Shown: one piece after another, positions 34,577 through 44,110 of the stretch
Layout: every line of letters begins with the position of its first letter
Numbering within the stretch: position 1 is the first letter of the stretch
Source of the DNA: Syntrophotalea acetylenivorans
GTDB taxonomy: Bacteria; Desulfobacterota; Desulfuromonadia; Desulfuromonadales; Syntrophotaleaceae
NCBI RefSeq assembly: GCF_001887775.1
Contig: NZ_CP015519.1
Location: forward strand, 2,542,001-2,606,000
Reading direction: 5' to 3'
DNA: 64,000 nt
The notes under the pieces: model-generated
Database searches by the model: none
What the model was told of the DNA's origin: nothing
The model's input: only the letters and a program-made list of their open reading frames with translations
Made by a program: the position numbers and the translations under genes

Positions 34577-37210
34577 ATGGATACCAACAAGCTCACCCAA
34601 AAAACCCAGGAAGCTCTTCAGGCTGCGCAAGATGAGGCTGTGAAGCGCGGCCATATCGAGGTCGACGGAGAACATCTGCTGATGGCTCTGCTGCAGCAGC
34701 AAGGCGGCCTGGTGCCACGACTGCTGCAGAAAGTCGATGTCCCGGTGGATAACCTGGCCAATGAGCTGCGCAAGGAACTGGAGCGTCGCCCGAGCGTATC
34801 CGGTCCCGGCACCGAGGCCGGTAAGGTCTATGTCACTCAGCGCCTCAACCGGCTGTTGCTGAAGGCCGAGGAAGAAGCCAAGCAGCTGCGCGACGATTAC
34901 ATTTCGGTGGAGCATGTGTTGCTGGCTATTGCCGAGGAAGGCGAGGCCACCGCCGCCGGAAAGCTCTTCAAGCAGTTCAATATCAACCGTGACCGGATTT
35001 TACAGGCCCTGACCGCAGTGCGCGGCCATCAGCGGGTGACCACCCCCGATCCGGAGAGCACCTACGAAGCGTTGGAAAAGTACGGTCGCGATCTGGTTAA
35101 GGAAGTGGAAAAGGGCAAGCTCGATCCGGTCATCGGCCGCGACAGTGAAATCCGCCGGGTGATCCGTATTCTGTCCCGTAAAACAAAGAATAATCCGGTC
35201 CTCATCGGTGAGCCGGGGGTGGGCAAGACCGCTATCGTCGAGGGTTTGGCCCACCGTATCGTTCGTGGTGACGTTCCCGAAGGGCTCAAGCACAAGACCA
35301 TCTTTGCCCTCGACATGGGCTCGCTGGTGGCGGGGGCCAAATATCGCGGCGAATTCGAAGAACGCCTCAAAGCGGTACTCAATGAGATCCATGCCAGCGA
35401 GGGGCGCATCCTGCTCTTTATCGACGAGTTGCACACCATCGTCGGCGCCGGCAAGGCCGAAGGTTCCATGGACGCCGGTAACATGCTCAAGCCGATGCTG
35501 GCCCGTGGTGAACTGCACTGTATCGGCGCCACCACCCTCGATGAATATCGGCAATACATCGAGAAGGACGCTGCTCTGGAGCGGCGCTTTCAACCGGTGC
35601 TGGTCGATCAGCCCCAGGTGGAGGACACCATCTCCATTCTGCGGGGACTCAAGGAGCGCTTCGAGGTTTTTCATGGGGTGCGGATTCAGGACAATGCTCT
35701 GGTGGCGGCGGCCACCCTGAGCAACCGCTATATCAGCGACCGTTTTCTGCCGGACAAGGCCATCGACCTCGTCGACGAGGCCTGCGCCATGATCCGCACC
35801 GAGATCGACAGTCTGCCTGCGGAACTCGATGAGGTGACCCGCCGGGTCATGCAGTTGGAGATCGAGGAAGCGGCGCTGAAGAAAGAGAAGGACATCGCTA
35901 GTCAGGAACGCCTGAAGGCCCTGCGCAAGGAGCTGGCCGATCTTAAGCACCAGGCCGACACCTTGCGGGCTCAGTGGGACAGTGAAAAAGGAGGTATCAA
36001 AAAACTCCAGGGACTGCGCGAGGAGATCGAACGGGTGCGGCAGGAGATCGAGGTGGCGGAACGCGATTACGACCTCAATCGGGCCGCCGAGTTGCGCCAC
36101 GGTCGTCTGCCGGAACTGGAGCGTGCCCTGCAGGAGCAGGAACAGGCCACGGCCGGCGAACAGGGCGGCTCGCGACTGCTGCGGGAGGAAGTCACCGAAG
36201 AAGAGATTGCCGACATCATCTCTCGCTGGACGGGCATTCCGGTGACCCGCCTGGTGGAAGGGGAGCGGGAGAAGCTGCTTAAACTCGACCAGATTCTGCA
36301 TAAGCGGGTCATTGGACAGAACGAGGCGGTGCAACTGGTGGCCGATGCGGTGATCCGCGCCCGCAGCGGCATCAAGGATCCCAAGAGGCCCATCGGCTCC
36401 TTTATCTTCCTCGGTCCGACGGGGGTCGGCAAGACCGAACTTGCTCGCACTCTGGCCGAGGCTTTGTTTGACAGCGAAGACAATATGGTGCGTATCGACA
36501 TGTCCGAATACATGGAGAAACACACCGTCAGTCGACTGATCGGAGCACCTCCCGGGTATGTCGGTTACGAGGAAGGGGGGCAGCTCACCGAAGCGGTTCG
36601 GCGCAAGCCCTACTCTGTGATTCTTTTCGACGAAATCGAAAAGGCCCATCACGACGTCTTCAATGTGCTGTTGCAGATCCTGGATGATGGCCGGGTCACC
36701 GATGCCCAGGGCAGAACCGTCGATTTCAAGAATACGGTGATCATTTTGACCTCCAATATCGGCTCGCCGCTGCTTCTCGAAGGGGTGGGAGAAGACGGCA
36801 CCATCCGCGAGGAGACCAGCAAAGCGGTCATGGGCGATCTGCGCCGGCATTTCCGTCCCGAGTTTCTTAATCGGGTAGACGATATTGTGTTGTTCAAGCC
36901 CCTCACCCGCGAGGAGATTAAATCGATTATCGACCTTCTGGTCGCCGAATTGCGCCGGCGCTTGAGCGATCGCCAGATTGATTTACAGATTAGCGAGGAG
37001 GCTCGGGAATTTATCGCCAGGGAGGCTTACGACCCCGTATACGGTGCCCGCCCGCTTAAGCGCTATCTGCAGCACGAACTGGAAACCCGTATCGGTCGGG
37101 CATTGCTTTCCGGCGAGATTGGCCACGGTGCTTTGGTTACGGTGGAAGTTGTCGATCAGCAGTTGCAAGTGAAGGTTGCCGGACAAGGGCCTAAAGATCC
37201 CGAAGTTTGA
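34577..37210 (+). CDS. clpB: ClpB disaggregase (Hsp100 AAA+ chaperone)
   Basis: 877 residues. Double Clp N domain (about 1-145), first AAA+ with Walker [14 protein letters not shown] (about 206-218) and [17 protein letters not shown], the ClpB-specific coiled-coil M domain (about 400-525), second AAA+ with Walker [11 protein letters not shown] (about 612) and [14 protein letters not shown], and the C-terminal D2-small domain. ATG 34577 is preceded by AAGGAG. It pulls polypeptides out of aggregates together with DnaK. The location behind the Hsp20 operon makes a functional stress cluster; the 310-bp gap before it holds only a hairpin and no clear promoter. Confidence 0.97.
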   Translation: MDTNKLTQKTQEALQAAQDEAVKRGHIEVDGEHLLMALLQQQGGLVPRLLQKVDVPVDNLANELRKELERRPSVSGPGTEAGKVYVTQRLNRLLLKAEEEAKQLRDDYISVEHVLLAIAEEGEATAAGKLFKQFNINRDRILQALTAVRGHQRVTTPDPESTYEALEKYGRDLVKEVEKGKLDPVIGRDSEIRRVIRILSRKTKNNPVLIGEPGVGKTAIVEGLAHRIVRGDVPEGLKHKTIFALDMGSLVAGAKYRGEFEERLKAVLNEIHASEGRILLFIDELHTIVGAGKAEGSMDAGNMLKPMLARGELHCIGATTLDEYRQYIEKDAALERRFQPVLVDQPQVEDTISILRGLKERFEVFHGVRIQDNALVAAATLSNRYISDRFLPDKAIDLVDEACAMIRTEIDSLPAELDEVTRRVMQLEIEEAALKKEKDIASQERLKALRKELADLKHQADTLRAQWDSEKGGIKKLQGLREEIERVRQEIEVAERDYDLNRAAELRHGRLPELERALQEQEQATAGEQGGSRLLREEVTEEEIADIISRWTGIPVTRLVEGEREKLLKLDQILHKRVIGQNEAVQLVADAVIRARSGIKDPKRPIGSFIFLGPTGVGKTELARTLAEALFDSEDNMVRIDMSEYMEKHTVSRLIGAPPGYVGYEEGGQLTEAVRRKPYSVILFDEIEKAHHDVFNVLLQILDDGRVTDAQGRTVDFKNTVIILTSNIGSPLLLEGVGEDGTIREETSKAVMGDLRRHFRPEFLNRVDDIVLFKPLTREEIKSIIDLLVAELRRRLSDRQIDLQISEEAREFIAREAYDPVYGARPLKRYLQHELETRIGRALLSGEIGHGALVTVEVVDQQLQVKVAGQGPKDPEV

Positions 37211-37298
37211 TCCAGTGGTCGGATTTATTTGAATAATTACCAATTTTTATGATAGCATCGCCGAGAACCGAAAGTATAAATCTTTAGGGAAGAGAACG

Positions 37299-38150
37299 AT
37301 GCCACGACGCAAACGGTTTGGTGAAATTCTGGTAGATGCAAAGGTTCTGGACGAGATTACTCTGAGCAAGGCCTTGGAGAAGCAGAAGATCTCCGATATG
37401 CGCCTCGGAGAAGTGCTCGAGGAAATGGGAATCATCAGTGATCGGGATGTGGTGCTGATTCTGGCCCGGCAGTTCAATTGCAAAACGGTCAGCAATATCA
37501 GCAAGCACCCTTTCCCGGAAGACGTGCTTGGTCTGGTCGATTGCGATACGGCCCTTGAAAAGGGCATTTTCCCCCTCAAAACTGAAGGAAAGTCCCTTTA
37601 CCTGGCCATCACCAATCCTCTAGACCTGGAAACTCTCGACAATGTCTCCTTTCAGACCGGCATGCGGGTGGTACCTTTTTTGACCACTCCCCATGAGGTT
37701 CAGGACGCTATTCGCAAGCATTATATCAAAGCCACCGAAGGTGAACCATCGGAAGAACTGACGGTTATGGTGGTCGATGACCAGGAGCTGTGGCGATCCG
37801 CCTTCCAGGGAAACCTGAAAAAGGAAGGTTTGCGCAGCGTCCAATTCGATAGTGGCTCCGCGGCTCTTAAGGCAGTGCTTAAGGAACGGCCGCACCTGAT
37901 TCTGGTGGATGCGGGTATGGCCGGCATGACAGGCATCGAATTCTTTCGGGTGCTGCAGTCCAACAGCGTGACCCGGGATATACCGGTTATCGCTCTTTCT
38001 ACTAAGGCTTCGCCGGAAGAAGAGGCCCGTTTGTTAGAGATGGGCTTTTTCGATTTCGTGGCCAAGCCAGCCAATTTGACCCGCCTTATGGCCCGGGTTA
38101 AGCGGGCCCTCAAAATTACTTACGGTGCAGATCGCCTGCCGGTGGTCTGA
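37299..38150 (+). CDS. MshEN domain fused to a response-regulator receiver
   Basis: 283 residues. Residues 1-135 resemble the N-terminal domain of type II secretion/type IV pilus ATPases (MshEN: RRKRFGEILVDAKVLDE, LGEVLEEMGIISDRDVVLILARQF), a fold that binds c-di-GMP in some members. Residues 150-270 form a receiver domain (VMVVDDQELW; phospho-acceptor Asp204 in ILVDAGMAG). No ATPase or other output follows. It could link c-di-GMP or nucleotide sensing to phosphorelay, perhaps for motility or secretion. The gene stands alone before a terminator. Confidence 0.85.
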   Translation: MPRRKRFGEILVDAKVLDEITLSKALEKQKISDMRLGEVLEEMGIISDRDVVLILARQFNCKTVSNISKHPFPEDVLGLVDCDTALEKGIFPLKTEGKSLYLAITNPLDLETLDNVSFQTGMRVVPFLTTPHEVQDAIRKHYIKATEGEPSEELTVMVVDDQELWRSAFQGNLKKEGLRSVQFDSGSAALKAVLKERPHLILVDAGMAGMTGIEFFRVLQSNSVTRDIPVIALSTKASPEEEARLLEMGFFDFVAKPANLTRLMARVKRALKITYGADRLPVV

Positions 38151-38178
38151 AACCGCAACCATATCGGTCAATCCTTCG

Positions 38179-38210
38179 ATAGCCGCCCTTCAGGGGCGGC
38201 TATTGTCGTT
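38179..38210 (+). terminator. Rho-independent terminator
   Basis: ATAGCCGCCC pairs with GGGCGGCTAT across a 4-base loop, followed by a short T-rich run. Confidence 0.8.
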
Positions 38211-38412
38211 TTGGCCTGGTAATTTATTTCGTTTTTTTGGAACGCCTCTAGGAACGGTCGGTTATTACTCTAATCGGCGCTGTGTTTTGAGAAAAATAGT
38301 TGCTGTATAGGCAAAAAAACAGTTGTGAAGCCTGACCAAGTGAGTATAATAATAACGAAAAAGGTCATCATTTGTTGACAACAGTGGTTCCCTGGAGATA
38401 GCCGGAGGAATT

Positions 38413-38688
38413 ATGCGTATCGATATCATCTGTAAGCCAGAGTGTGGCGGAAGCTGTGAACGGACCCTGGAAAATGTGCGTGCTGCCTTGTCGCAGTTGG
38501 GAGTTAAGGCGGAGGTCCATCTCTATCGCGATGTGCGTAAGATGATTGACAACCGGGTATATGTCTCCCCGGCCCTGATGGTCGATGATCTTTTGCGGGT
38601 CGCTGGACGCATCCCAGATGTCCATGAAATCAAAGGGTTTATCTGTGAGCGCCCCCGCTATCAAGCGCGGGAAAAAGAGGTTGCCTAG
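38413..38688 (+). CDS. Small thioredoxin-like protein
   Basis: 91 residues, all of it a compact thioredoxin-like fold: beta strand MRIDIIC, cysteines 7, 11 and 15 (CKPECGGSC), a helix, then VYVSPALMVDDLLRVAGRIP where the cis-Pro loop (SPALMVDD) is typical of the family. It is probably a redox or metal carrier protein, but partner and substrate are unknown. CGGAGGA precedes the ATG. Its TAG stop lies inside the 6-bp target duplication (CCTAGG) of an IS481 element; restoring the site gives the same stop, so the protein is not altered. Confidence 0.8.
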   Translation: MRIDIICKPECGGSCERTLENVRAALSQLGVKAEVHLYRDVRKMIDNRVYVSPALMVDDLLRVAGRIPDVHEIKGFICERPRYQAREKEVA

Positions 38689-38689
38689 G

Positions 38690-39766
38690 TGTCGGGTCCC
38701 AGATGATTCCATCAGCAGAAAAAGCTTCCCGTTGTTCCTAGCTCGGGATATGCTTTTTGACATTCTCTGCTGTGAAATCTGAAGGAGTCCGACATGACGA
38801 TTCGGTTACACGCGAACGCAACGACAACACCTAGGATACGACGCTATATCCAACAGTCCCAAAAGACGGATAAAGCCTTGGCCAAAGAGCTGGGTATCTC
38901 TATTGATACGGTTCGTCGTTGGCGAAAGCGCGACGACGTTCATGACCGTTCTCATACGGCTCACAGGCTGAATACGACTCTGAGCAAAGCCCAGGAAGCT
39001 GTTGTTGTCGAACTGCGGCGATCTTTGCTCCTATCCCTGGATGATCTGCTGGTGGTCACCCGGGAATTTATCAATGCCGACGTTTCCCGCGCAGGACTGG
39101 ACCGCTGTCTACGCCGGCATGGTATTTCTCGATTGGCCGATCTGATCCCCCAAGAGGAAACGGCCAAAGACAAACCCAAGACTTTTAAAAACTACGACCC
39201 GGGTTTCGTTCATGTCGACATCAAGTACCTGCCGCAAATGCCGGATGAAACTTCACGGCGGTACCTGTTTGTGGCCATCGACCGCGCCAGCCGCTGGGTC
39301 TACTTGGAGCTGCGCAAAAGCAAGTCGTCCCAAGCCGCTACGGGTTTTCTAAACCGTCTGGTAAACAAAGCTCCGTTTGTGATCCGCAAACTGCTGACCG
39401 ACAACGATAAGGCCTTCACGGATCGTTTTAGCACTGCCGGCGAGCGAAAGCCGACGGGAAAGCATATATTTGACCAAGCCTGTGTGCGACACGGTATCGA
39501 GCATCGGCTGATTCCACCCCGTCGCCCTCAGACCAATGGCATGGTGGAGCGTTTCAATGGCCGCATCAGCGAGGTGCTGGCAACGACCAGGTTCAATTCC
39601 GCTGAAGACCTGGAACAAACCATGCTGCGTTATGGGTATTTATACAATCAGCATATCCCCCAGCGGGCCTTGGAACATAAAACCCCGGTAGAGGCTCTAA
39701 AACAGTGGCAAAAAAGGAAGCCGGAACTTTTCCATAAACAGGTCAGGAATCATGCGGGACCTGACA
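38690..39766 (+). mobile_element. IS481-family element (1077 bp) with palindromic target duplication
   Basis: Ends TGTCGGGTCCC (38690) and, at the right, GGGACCTGACA (to 39766), inverted with one mismatch. CCTAGG is present at both flanks (38684-38689 and 39767-39772), a 6-bp target duplication. One transposase gene fills it. Confidence 0.92.
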
Positions 39767-39771
39767 CCTAG
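38794..39771 (+). CDS. IS481-family transposase
   Basis: 325 residues. N-terminal HTH (TDKALAKELGISIDTVRRWRKRDDV), then an rve core with Asp in HVDIKYLP, Asp in LLTDNDKAFTD, and Glu in PQTNGMVERFNGRISE. It reads to the last bases of the element; its TAG stop is formed with the target duplication. Appears intact. Confidence 0.95.
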   Translation: MTIRLHANATTTPRIRRYIQQSQKTDKALAKELGISIDTVRRWRKRDDVHDRSHTAHRLNTTLSKAQEAVVVELRRSLLLSLDDLLVVTREFINADVSRAGLDRCLRRHGISRLADLIPQEETAKDKPKTFKNYDPGFVHVDIKYLPQMPDETSRRYLFVAIDRASRWVYLELRKSKSSQAATGFLNRLVNKAPFVIRKLLTDNDKAFTDRFSTAGERKPTGKHIFDQACVRHGIEHRLIPPRRPQTNGMVERFNGRISEVLATTRFNSAEDLEQTMLRYGYLYNQHIPQRALEHKTPVEALKQWQKRKPELFHKQVRNHAGPDT

Positions 39772-39789
39772 GAGGCAGTGGGGTTGATT

Positions 39790-40347
39790 TCAATTTGCGG
39801 TAGGGGCTTTTTTTGGACGGGCCGTGATCTTCGGTTTGCCTTTTTCAGTGACGACACGAAACTCTATTTCATGGCTGCCGAACTTTTTTGCCAGTGATGA
39901 GCGCTGTTTCTCAAGGTATGCGTCGAATTGCTTGCGGCTTGGAGCCGGCCGGTCCAGGGCGCATTCCTTATGGGCCTTAAGCATCTGCTGGTAGGCCGAT
40001 TCATTATCATTTTTCGGGCCGCTCTTGTCCTGGTCTACCAGGGGGGCAGGGCGGTTACCGCCCGTGTGTCGCTCGTACTTTCCCTCATCCATCAATCTCA
40101 AAATACGGTCCCAGTACCCCGCATAGGTGTGGTAGCGGGCCGCCAGGCTTTCGTAACGGAAGCGAAGGTCCGTCTTCATGATGCGCCGGTTGATGAACTG
40201 GCGTAGACGCTTCTGTAGCGCTTCCCGCTTTTGTAACGGCTCCCGTTTTTCCTCTCCGGAAAAATACCGTTCATAGAGAATTTCCAATTCCCGTAAATCT
40301 TCCCCGATCGTATCCAGGGCGCGTAGTAGTATCTGGCGTTCCGGCAT
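39790..40347 (-). CDS. Conserved hypothetical protein, helical and charged
   Basis: 185 residues from ATG 40347 (AGGAGAG just before it). Mostly charged helix in the first 110 residues (ERQILLRALDTIGEDLRELE, FRYESLAARYHTYAGYWDRI), then a basic C-terminus (KPKITARPKKAP). The frame is open far upstream through glmU, but that part is antisense and not coding. Resembles proteins called MXAN_5187-like in delta-proteobacteria (weak recollection). Function unknown; the right flank of the IS481 element lies 18 bp from its stop. Confidence 0.7.
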   Translation of the reverse strand: MPERQILLRALDTIGEDLRELEILYERYFSGEEKREPLQKREALQKRLRQFINRRIMKTDLRFRYESLAARYHTYAGYWDRILRLMDEGKYERHTGGNRPAPLVDQDKSGPKNDNESAYQQMLKAHKECALDRPAPSRKQFDAYLEKQRSSLAKKFGSHEIEFRVVTEKGKPKITARPKKAPTAN

Positions 40348-40437
40348 AGACTCTCCTGTTCCGATTTGCAATTCTAAACCAAAGTACATTGTTTTTCCAG
40401 AGGCAAATGGGCGTCGTCTAACTAAGTTAAATCGGTC

Positions 40438-40466
40438 TTGACTGGGGTCGATCTTTTCGGGATACT
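40438..40466 (+). promoter_or_regulatory. Sigma-70-like promoter for glmU
   Basis: TTGACT (40438-40443), 17-bp spacer, GATACT (40461-40466), 35 bp upstream of the glmU start. Confidence 0.6.
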
Positions 40467-40500
40467 TCAACATTGAAATATTTCTAAGGAAGGTGAAGCT

Positions 40501-41883
40501 ATGGATGCAAAGGGACTCGCCGCCGTTGTGTTGGCAGCCGGTAAGGGAACACGTATGAAGTCGGCACTGCCCAAAGTGCTGCATGAACTTAACGGACAGC
40601 CGATGGTGCACTATCCGGTGCAGCAGGCCGCTTGCCTCGGGTGCCGGCCGACGGTGCTGGTGGTCGGTCATGGCGCTGAAGAGGTCAGGGAGTGTCTGGC
40701 GGACCATAAGGTCGATTTTGCCGTACAGGAACAACAACTCGGCACCGGTCATGCTTTGCTGAGCGCCCGGGAAGCGTTGACTGATTTCTCCGGTTCTCTG
40801 CTGTTGCTTTGCGGCGATGTACCGTTGTTGCGCCAGGAGACTCTGCAGCGGTTGCTGGACTATCATCGCAACGAGGGGGCGGCGGCCACCGTACTGACCG
40901 CTAATATGAGTGATCCTTTTGGCTATGGCCGTATTTTGCGTGACGGTAGCGAAGTGTTGGGTATTGTCGAAGAAAAGGACGCTACCGACGAGCAGCGGAC
41001 CATTTGTGAAATCAATACCGGTATCTATATTTTTGAAGCGCCCCTGGTTTTTGAAATCCTGAACGGTTTGGGATGCGACAATGCACAGGGGGAGTATTAT
41101 CTGACCGATGTGCTGGCTAAACTGCGGAGCGGCGGTGGTAAGGTCCGGGCCCTGGTAATGGATGATCCCGCTGAAGCCATGGGTATCAACAGCCGGGTGC
41201 AGTTGGCCGAGGCTGCCAGCCTTATGCGACAGCGCATCAATGAAGGTCACATGTTGGGCGGAGTCACTCTGATCGATCCGGCCGCAATCTATATCGACGC
41301 ACAGGTTGAAATCGGCGCCGATACGGTAATTCATCCCGGAGTTTGCCTGTGGGGTACAACCCGCATTGGCGAGGGTTGCACCATTGAACCCCAGGTGACC
41401 GTTGACAATTGTCAGGTTAGCGATGGGGTACGCCTCAAGGCCGGTTCGGTCCTTGAAGGATCGCAGATCGGGCCTCAGAGTGATGTTGGTCCCATGGCTC
41501 ATCTGCGGCCCGGTACGGTCCTGGCCGGCCATAACAAGGTTGGCAACTTCGTTGAAACAAAAAAAGCCTTTATCGGCGAAGGCTCCAAGGCCAGTCATCT
41601 GACCTATATCGGTGACGCCGAACTGGGAGCCCGGGTTAATATCGGCTGCGGGACGATCACCTGCAACTACGACGGGGTCAACAAACACAAGACGATTATC
41701 GAAGATGATGTTTTCGTCGGCAGTGATACCCAGTTCGTGGCGCCGGTGCAAATCGGCCGCAATAGCCTGATCGGTGCCGGTTCGACGATTACCAAGGATG
41801 TGCCGGCCGATTCCCTGGCGCTGTCCCGTAGTCCGCAAAAGACCATTGAAGGCTGGGTTCTGCGTAAAAAGAAGCAAAAGTGA
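40501..41883 (+). CDS. glmU: Bifunctional UDP-GlcNAc pyrophosphorylase / glucosamine-1-phosphate N-acetyltransferase
   Basis: 460 residues. The N-terminal nucleotidyltransferase has AAGKGTRMKSALPKVLHELNG and LLCGDVPLL; the C-terminal half is a left-handed beta helix of hexapeptide repeats carrying the acetyltransferase site (NFVETKKAFIGEGSKASHLTYIGDAELG, about 345-372; NIGCGTITCNYDGVNKHKT follows). It makes UDP-GlcNAc for peptidoglycan and lipopolysaccharide. AAGGAAGG precedes the ATG. Next gene glmS, 120 bp on, supplies its substrate pathway. Confidence 0.97.
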   Translation: MDAKGLAAVVLAAGKGTRMKSALPKVLHELNGQPMVHYPVQQAACLGCRPTVLVVGHGAEEVRECLADHKVDFAVQEQQLGTGHALLSAREALTDFSGSLLLLCGDVPLLRQETLQRLLDYHRNEGAAATVLTANMSDPFGYGRILRDGSEVLGIVEEKDATDEQRTICEINTGIYIFEAPLVFEILNGLGCDNAQGEYYLTDVLAKLRSGGGKVRALVMDDPAEAMGINSRVQLAEAASLMRQRINEGHMLGGVTLIDPAAIYIDAQVEIGADTVIHPGVCLWGTTRIGEGCTIEPQVTVDNCQVSDGVRLKAGSVLEGSQIGPQSDVGPMAHLRPGTVLAGHNKVGNFVETKKAFIGEGSKASHLTYIGDAELGARVNIGCGTITCNYDGVNKHKTIIEDDVFVGSDTQFVAPVQIGRNSLIGAGSTITKDVPADSLALSRSPQKTIEGWVLRKKKQK

Positions 41884-42002
41884 TGGCGTTGCAAGTTTAG
41901 CCATCTCATGACTTTTTGAAAAAGCATCAAAGTTAGTTAATTATTAGCGACCGGGGACTTTTACATCACCCGGCTCACTGCAGTACAGGAGATGAAGCGC
42001 TT

Positions 42003-43832
42003 ATGTGCGGTATTGTAGGTTATTTCGGCCAGCAGCAGGCTACACCCATCATTATCGACGGCCTGCGCCGGCTGGAGTACCGTGGTTATGACTCGGCCGG
42101 CGTCGCCATTCTCAACGGCGGTAAGATTGAGGTTCGGCGCGCCAAGGGTAAGTTGGCTGAACTCGAAACCCTGCTGGGTCAGAGTCCCTTGGCGGGTGTG
42201 CGGGGAATCGGCCATACCCGCTGGGCAACCCATGGCCGTCCTTCAGAGACCAATGCACATCCCCATTGCGCCGGTGAGGTGGCGGTGGTGCACAATGGCA
42301 TCATCGAAAACTATCTTGAACTCAAGGACCGGCTGATAGCCCAGGGGCACGAATTCAGTTCCGAAACCGATACCGAAATCATCGCCCACCTGGTGGACCA
42401 GCATCTGAGCCAATGCGGCGATTTTGAAACAGCTGTGCGTCAGGCGCTGGGTGAGGTACGTGGTGCTTACGCAGTGGCCATTCTTTGTCAAAGCGAGCCG
42501 GACAAGATGATCGCCGCCAAGCTCGGCTCACCGCTGGTGGTCGGTCAGGGCCAAGGCGAGTTCTTTGTCGCCTCGGATATCCCGGCTATGCTCTCCCATA
42601 CCCGGGAGATGATTTTTCTCGAAGAGGGAGAGCTGGTCGTTTATCACGATGGCGACCTGCGTTTCAGCGATTTGGCCGGTACCCCGGTGACCAAGACCGC
42701 CAAGACCATCACCTGGAGTCCGCTGATGGCGGAAAAGGGTGGCTACCGCCACTTTATGCTTAAGGAGATTTACGAGCAGCCTAGGGCCATTGCAGATACT
42801 GTGGCCAGCCGGGTTAAGGACGGTCACAGCGATGTCTATCTGGAAGGTTTGCAGCTCGATGATGAGCAGTTGCGCCAGTTTGACCGTCTGTATGTTGTCG
42901 CCTGCGGGACCTCCTGGCATGCCGGATTGACCGGCAAGTTTCTTATTGAAAAACTGGCCCGCGTGCCGGTTGAGGTCGATATTGCCAGCGAATTTCGCTA
43001 TCGCGATCCTCTGGTCACCGACCGTACCTTGATCATTCTTATCAGTCAGAGCGGCGAAACCGCCGATACCCTGGCGGCACTGCGGGAAGCGAGGGGCAAG
43101 GGCGGCAAAGCCCTGGCCATCTGCAACGTGGTTGAATCGTCTATCGCCCGGGAGAGCGACGGGGTTATTTATACCCATGCCGGGCCGGAGATCGGCGTGG
43201 CTTCGACCAAGGCGTTCACCACCCAGTTGGTGGCTCTTTATCTCCTCGCCTTACGTCTTGGCCGAGCGCGGGGGACCCTCGACGCTCAACGCTGTATCGA
43301 GCTGACCGAGGCCCTGCTGACCTTGCCCCGTAAGATCGAAGAGGTGTTGGAGCTGGATGAGCAGATCGAGGCCATTGCCAAGACCTTTATGTCCGCCAGC
43401 GATTTCCTCTATCTCGGCCGCGGCAACCAGTACCCCATTGCCCTGGAGGGGGCGCTCAAGCTTAAGGAGATCTCTTATATTCACGCCGAAGGCTATCCCG
43501 CCGGTGAAATGAAGCATGGCCCCATTGCTCTCATCGACGAACAACTGCCGGTGGTCTTTCTCTGCCCCCGCAATGAGACACTGGAAAAGGTGGTATCTAA
43601 TCTCGAAGAGGTGCGGGCCCGCGATGGCCGAGTCATTGCTGTGGTGACCGAAGGGCAAGAGAATCTACTCGGCGAGGTCGATGCCCTGATTACCGTACCG
43701 GATATTATCGATGAATTGGCACCGGTGCTTATGTCCATTCCCATGCAATTGTTGGCCTACCACGTGGCGGTCTTTAAGGGTACCGATGTCGACCAGCCCC
43801 GTAACCTGGCCAAGAGCGTGACGGTTGAATAG
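42003..43832 (+). CDS. glmS: Glutamine--fructose-6-phosphate aminotransferase (isomerizing)
   Basis: 609 residues. After Met removal Cys1 (MCGIVGYFG) is the glutamine-amidotransferase nucleophile, with HTRWATHG and HNGIIENY in the class II domain (about 1-240). Two SIS sugar-isomerase domains follow ([36 protein letters not shown]) and the usual end [13 protein letters not shown]. Produces glucosamine-6-phosphate, the first step to UDP-GlcNAc. No ribozyme-like leader of the Gram-positive kind is seen in the 120 bp before it. Confidence 0.98.
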   Translation: MCGIVGYFGQQQATPIIIDGLRRLEYRGYDSAGVAILNGGKIEVRRAKGKLAELETLLGQSPLAGVRGIGHTRWATHGRPSETNAHPHCAGEVAVVHNGIIENYLELKDRLIAQGHEFSSETDTEIIAHLVDQHLSQCGDFETAVRQALGEVRGAYAVAILCQSEPDKMIAAKLGSPLVVGQGQGEFFVASDIPAMLSHTREMIFLEEGELVVYHDGDLRFSDLAGTPVTKTAKTITWSPLMAEKGGYRHFMLKEIYEQPRAIADTVASRVKDGHSDVYLEGLQLDDEQLRQFDRLYVVACGTSWHAGLTGKFLIEKLARVPVEVDIASEFRYRDPLVTDRTLIILISQSGETADTLAALREARGKGGKALAICNVVESSIARESDGVIYTHAGPEIGVASTKAFTTQLVALYLLALRLGRARGTLDAQRCIELTEALLTLPRKIEEVLELDEQIEAIAKTFMSASDFLYLGRGNQYPIALEGALKLKEISYIHAEGYPAGEMKHGPIALIDEQLPVVFLCPRNETLEKVVSNLEEVRARDGRVIAVVTEGQENLLGEVDALITVPDIIDELAPVLMSIPMQLLAYHVAVFKGTDVDQPRNLAKSVTVE

Positions 43833-43894
43833 ATTGGCGTGGCTCGCACAGGACTGGATCGTCAGGAATGTGTTGAAACGTTGACTGCAAATTA

Positions 43895-43940
43895 CAAGAG
43901 CCTTCAGGTCGCCATGACTTGGAGGCTCTTGTCGTTTCGG
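43895..43940 (+). terminator. Possible terminator after glmS
   Basis: CAAGAGCCT (43895-43903) pairs with AGGCTCTTG (43923-43931) around a 19-base loop, followed by a weak T-rich stretch. Confidence 0.5.
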
Positions 43941-44020
43941 CTTACTTTCTGGGAGGAGCAAGGCCCGGGTGTATTGAGCTGCTCCGTTAATATTGACTTC
44001 GGAAAGAAAAATAGGCTGAC

Positions 44021-44048
44021 TTGACAGTATTCTCAAGGCCGTTAAAAT
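44021..44048 (+). promoter_or_regulatory. Sigma-70 promoter for pgm
   Basis: TTGACA (44021-44026), 16-bp spacer, TAAAAT (44043-44048), about 63 bp upstream of the gene. Confidence 0.78.
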
Positions 44049-44110
44049 CTCTAGCTTGATGGCGCAAGAGCCCATCGGTAATGAATCATATATTTTGAGG
44101 AGAATATAGT

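Noticed and set aside
35000-36850. A 616-codon open frame antisense to clpB
   Set aside because: Shadow frame; clpB on the plus strand has full motif support.
39790-41904. A 704-codon open frame on the minus strand
   Set aside because: Most of it is antisense to glmU, which has clear domains; only the last 185 codons (from 40347) have a ribosome-binding site and protein-like sequence.
41884-42002. glmS ribozyme upstream of glmS
   Set aside because: Only 119 bp are available between glmU and glmS and none of the ribozyme's conserved core is visible.
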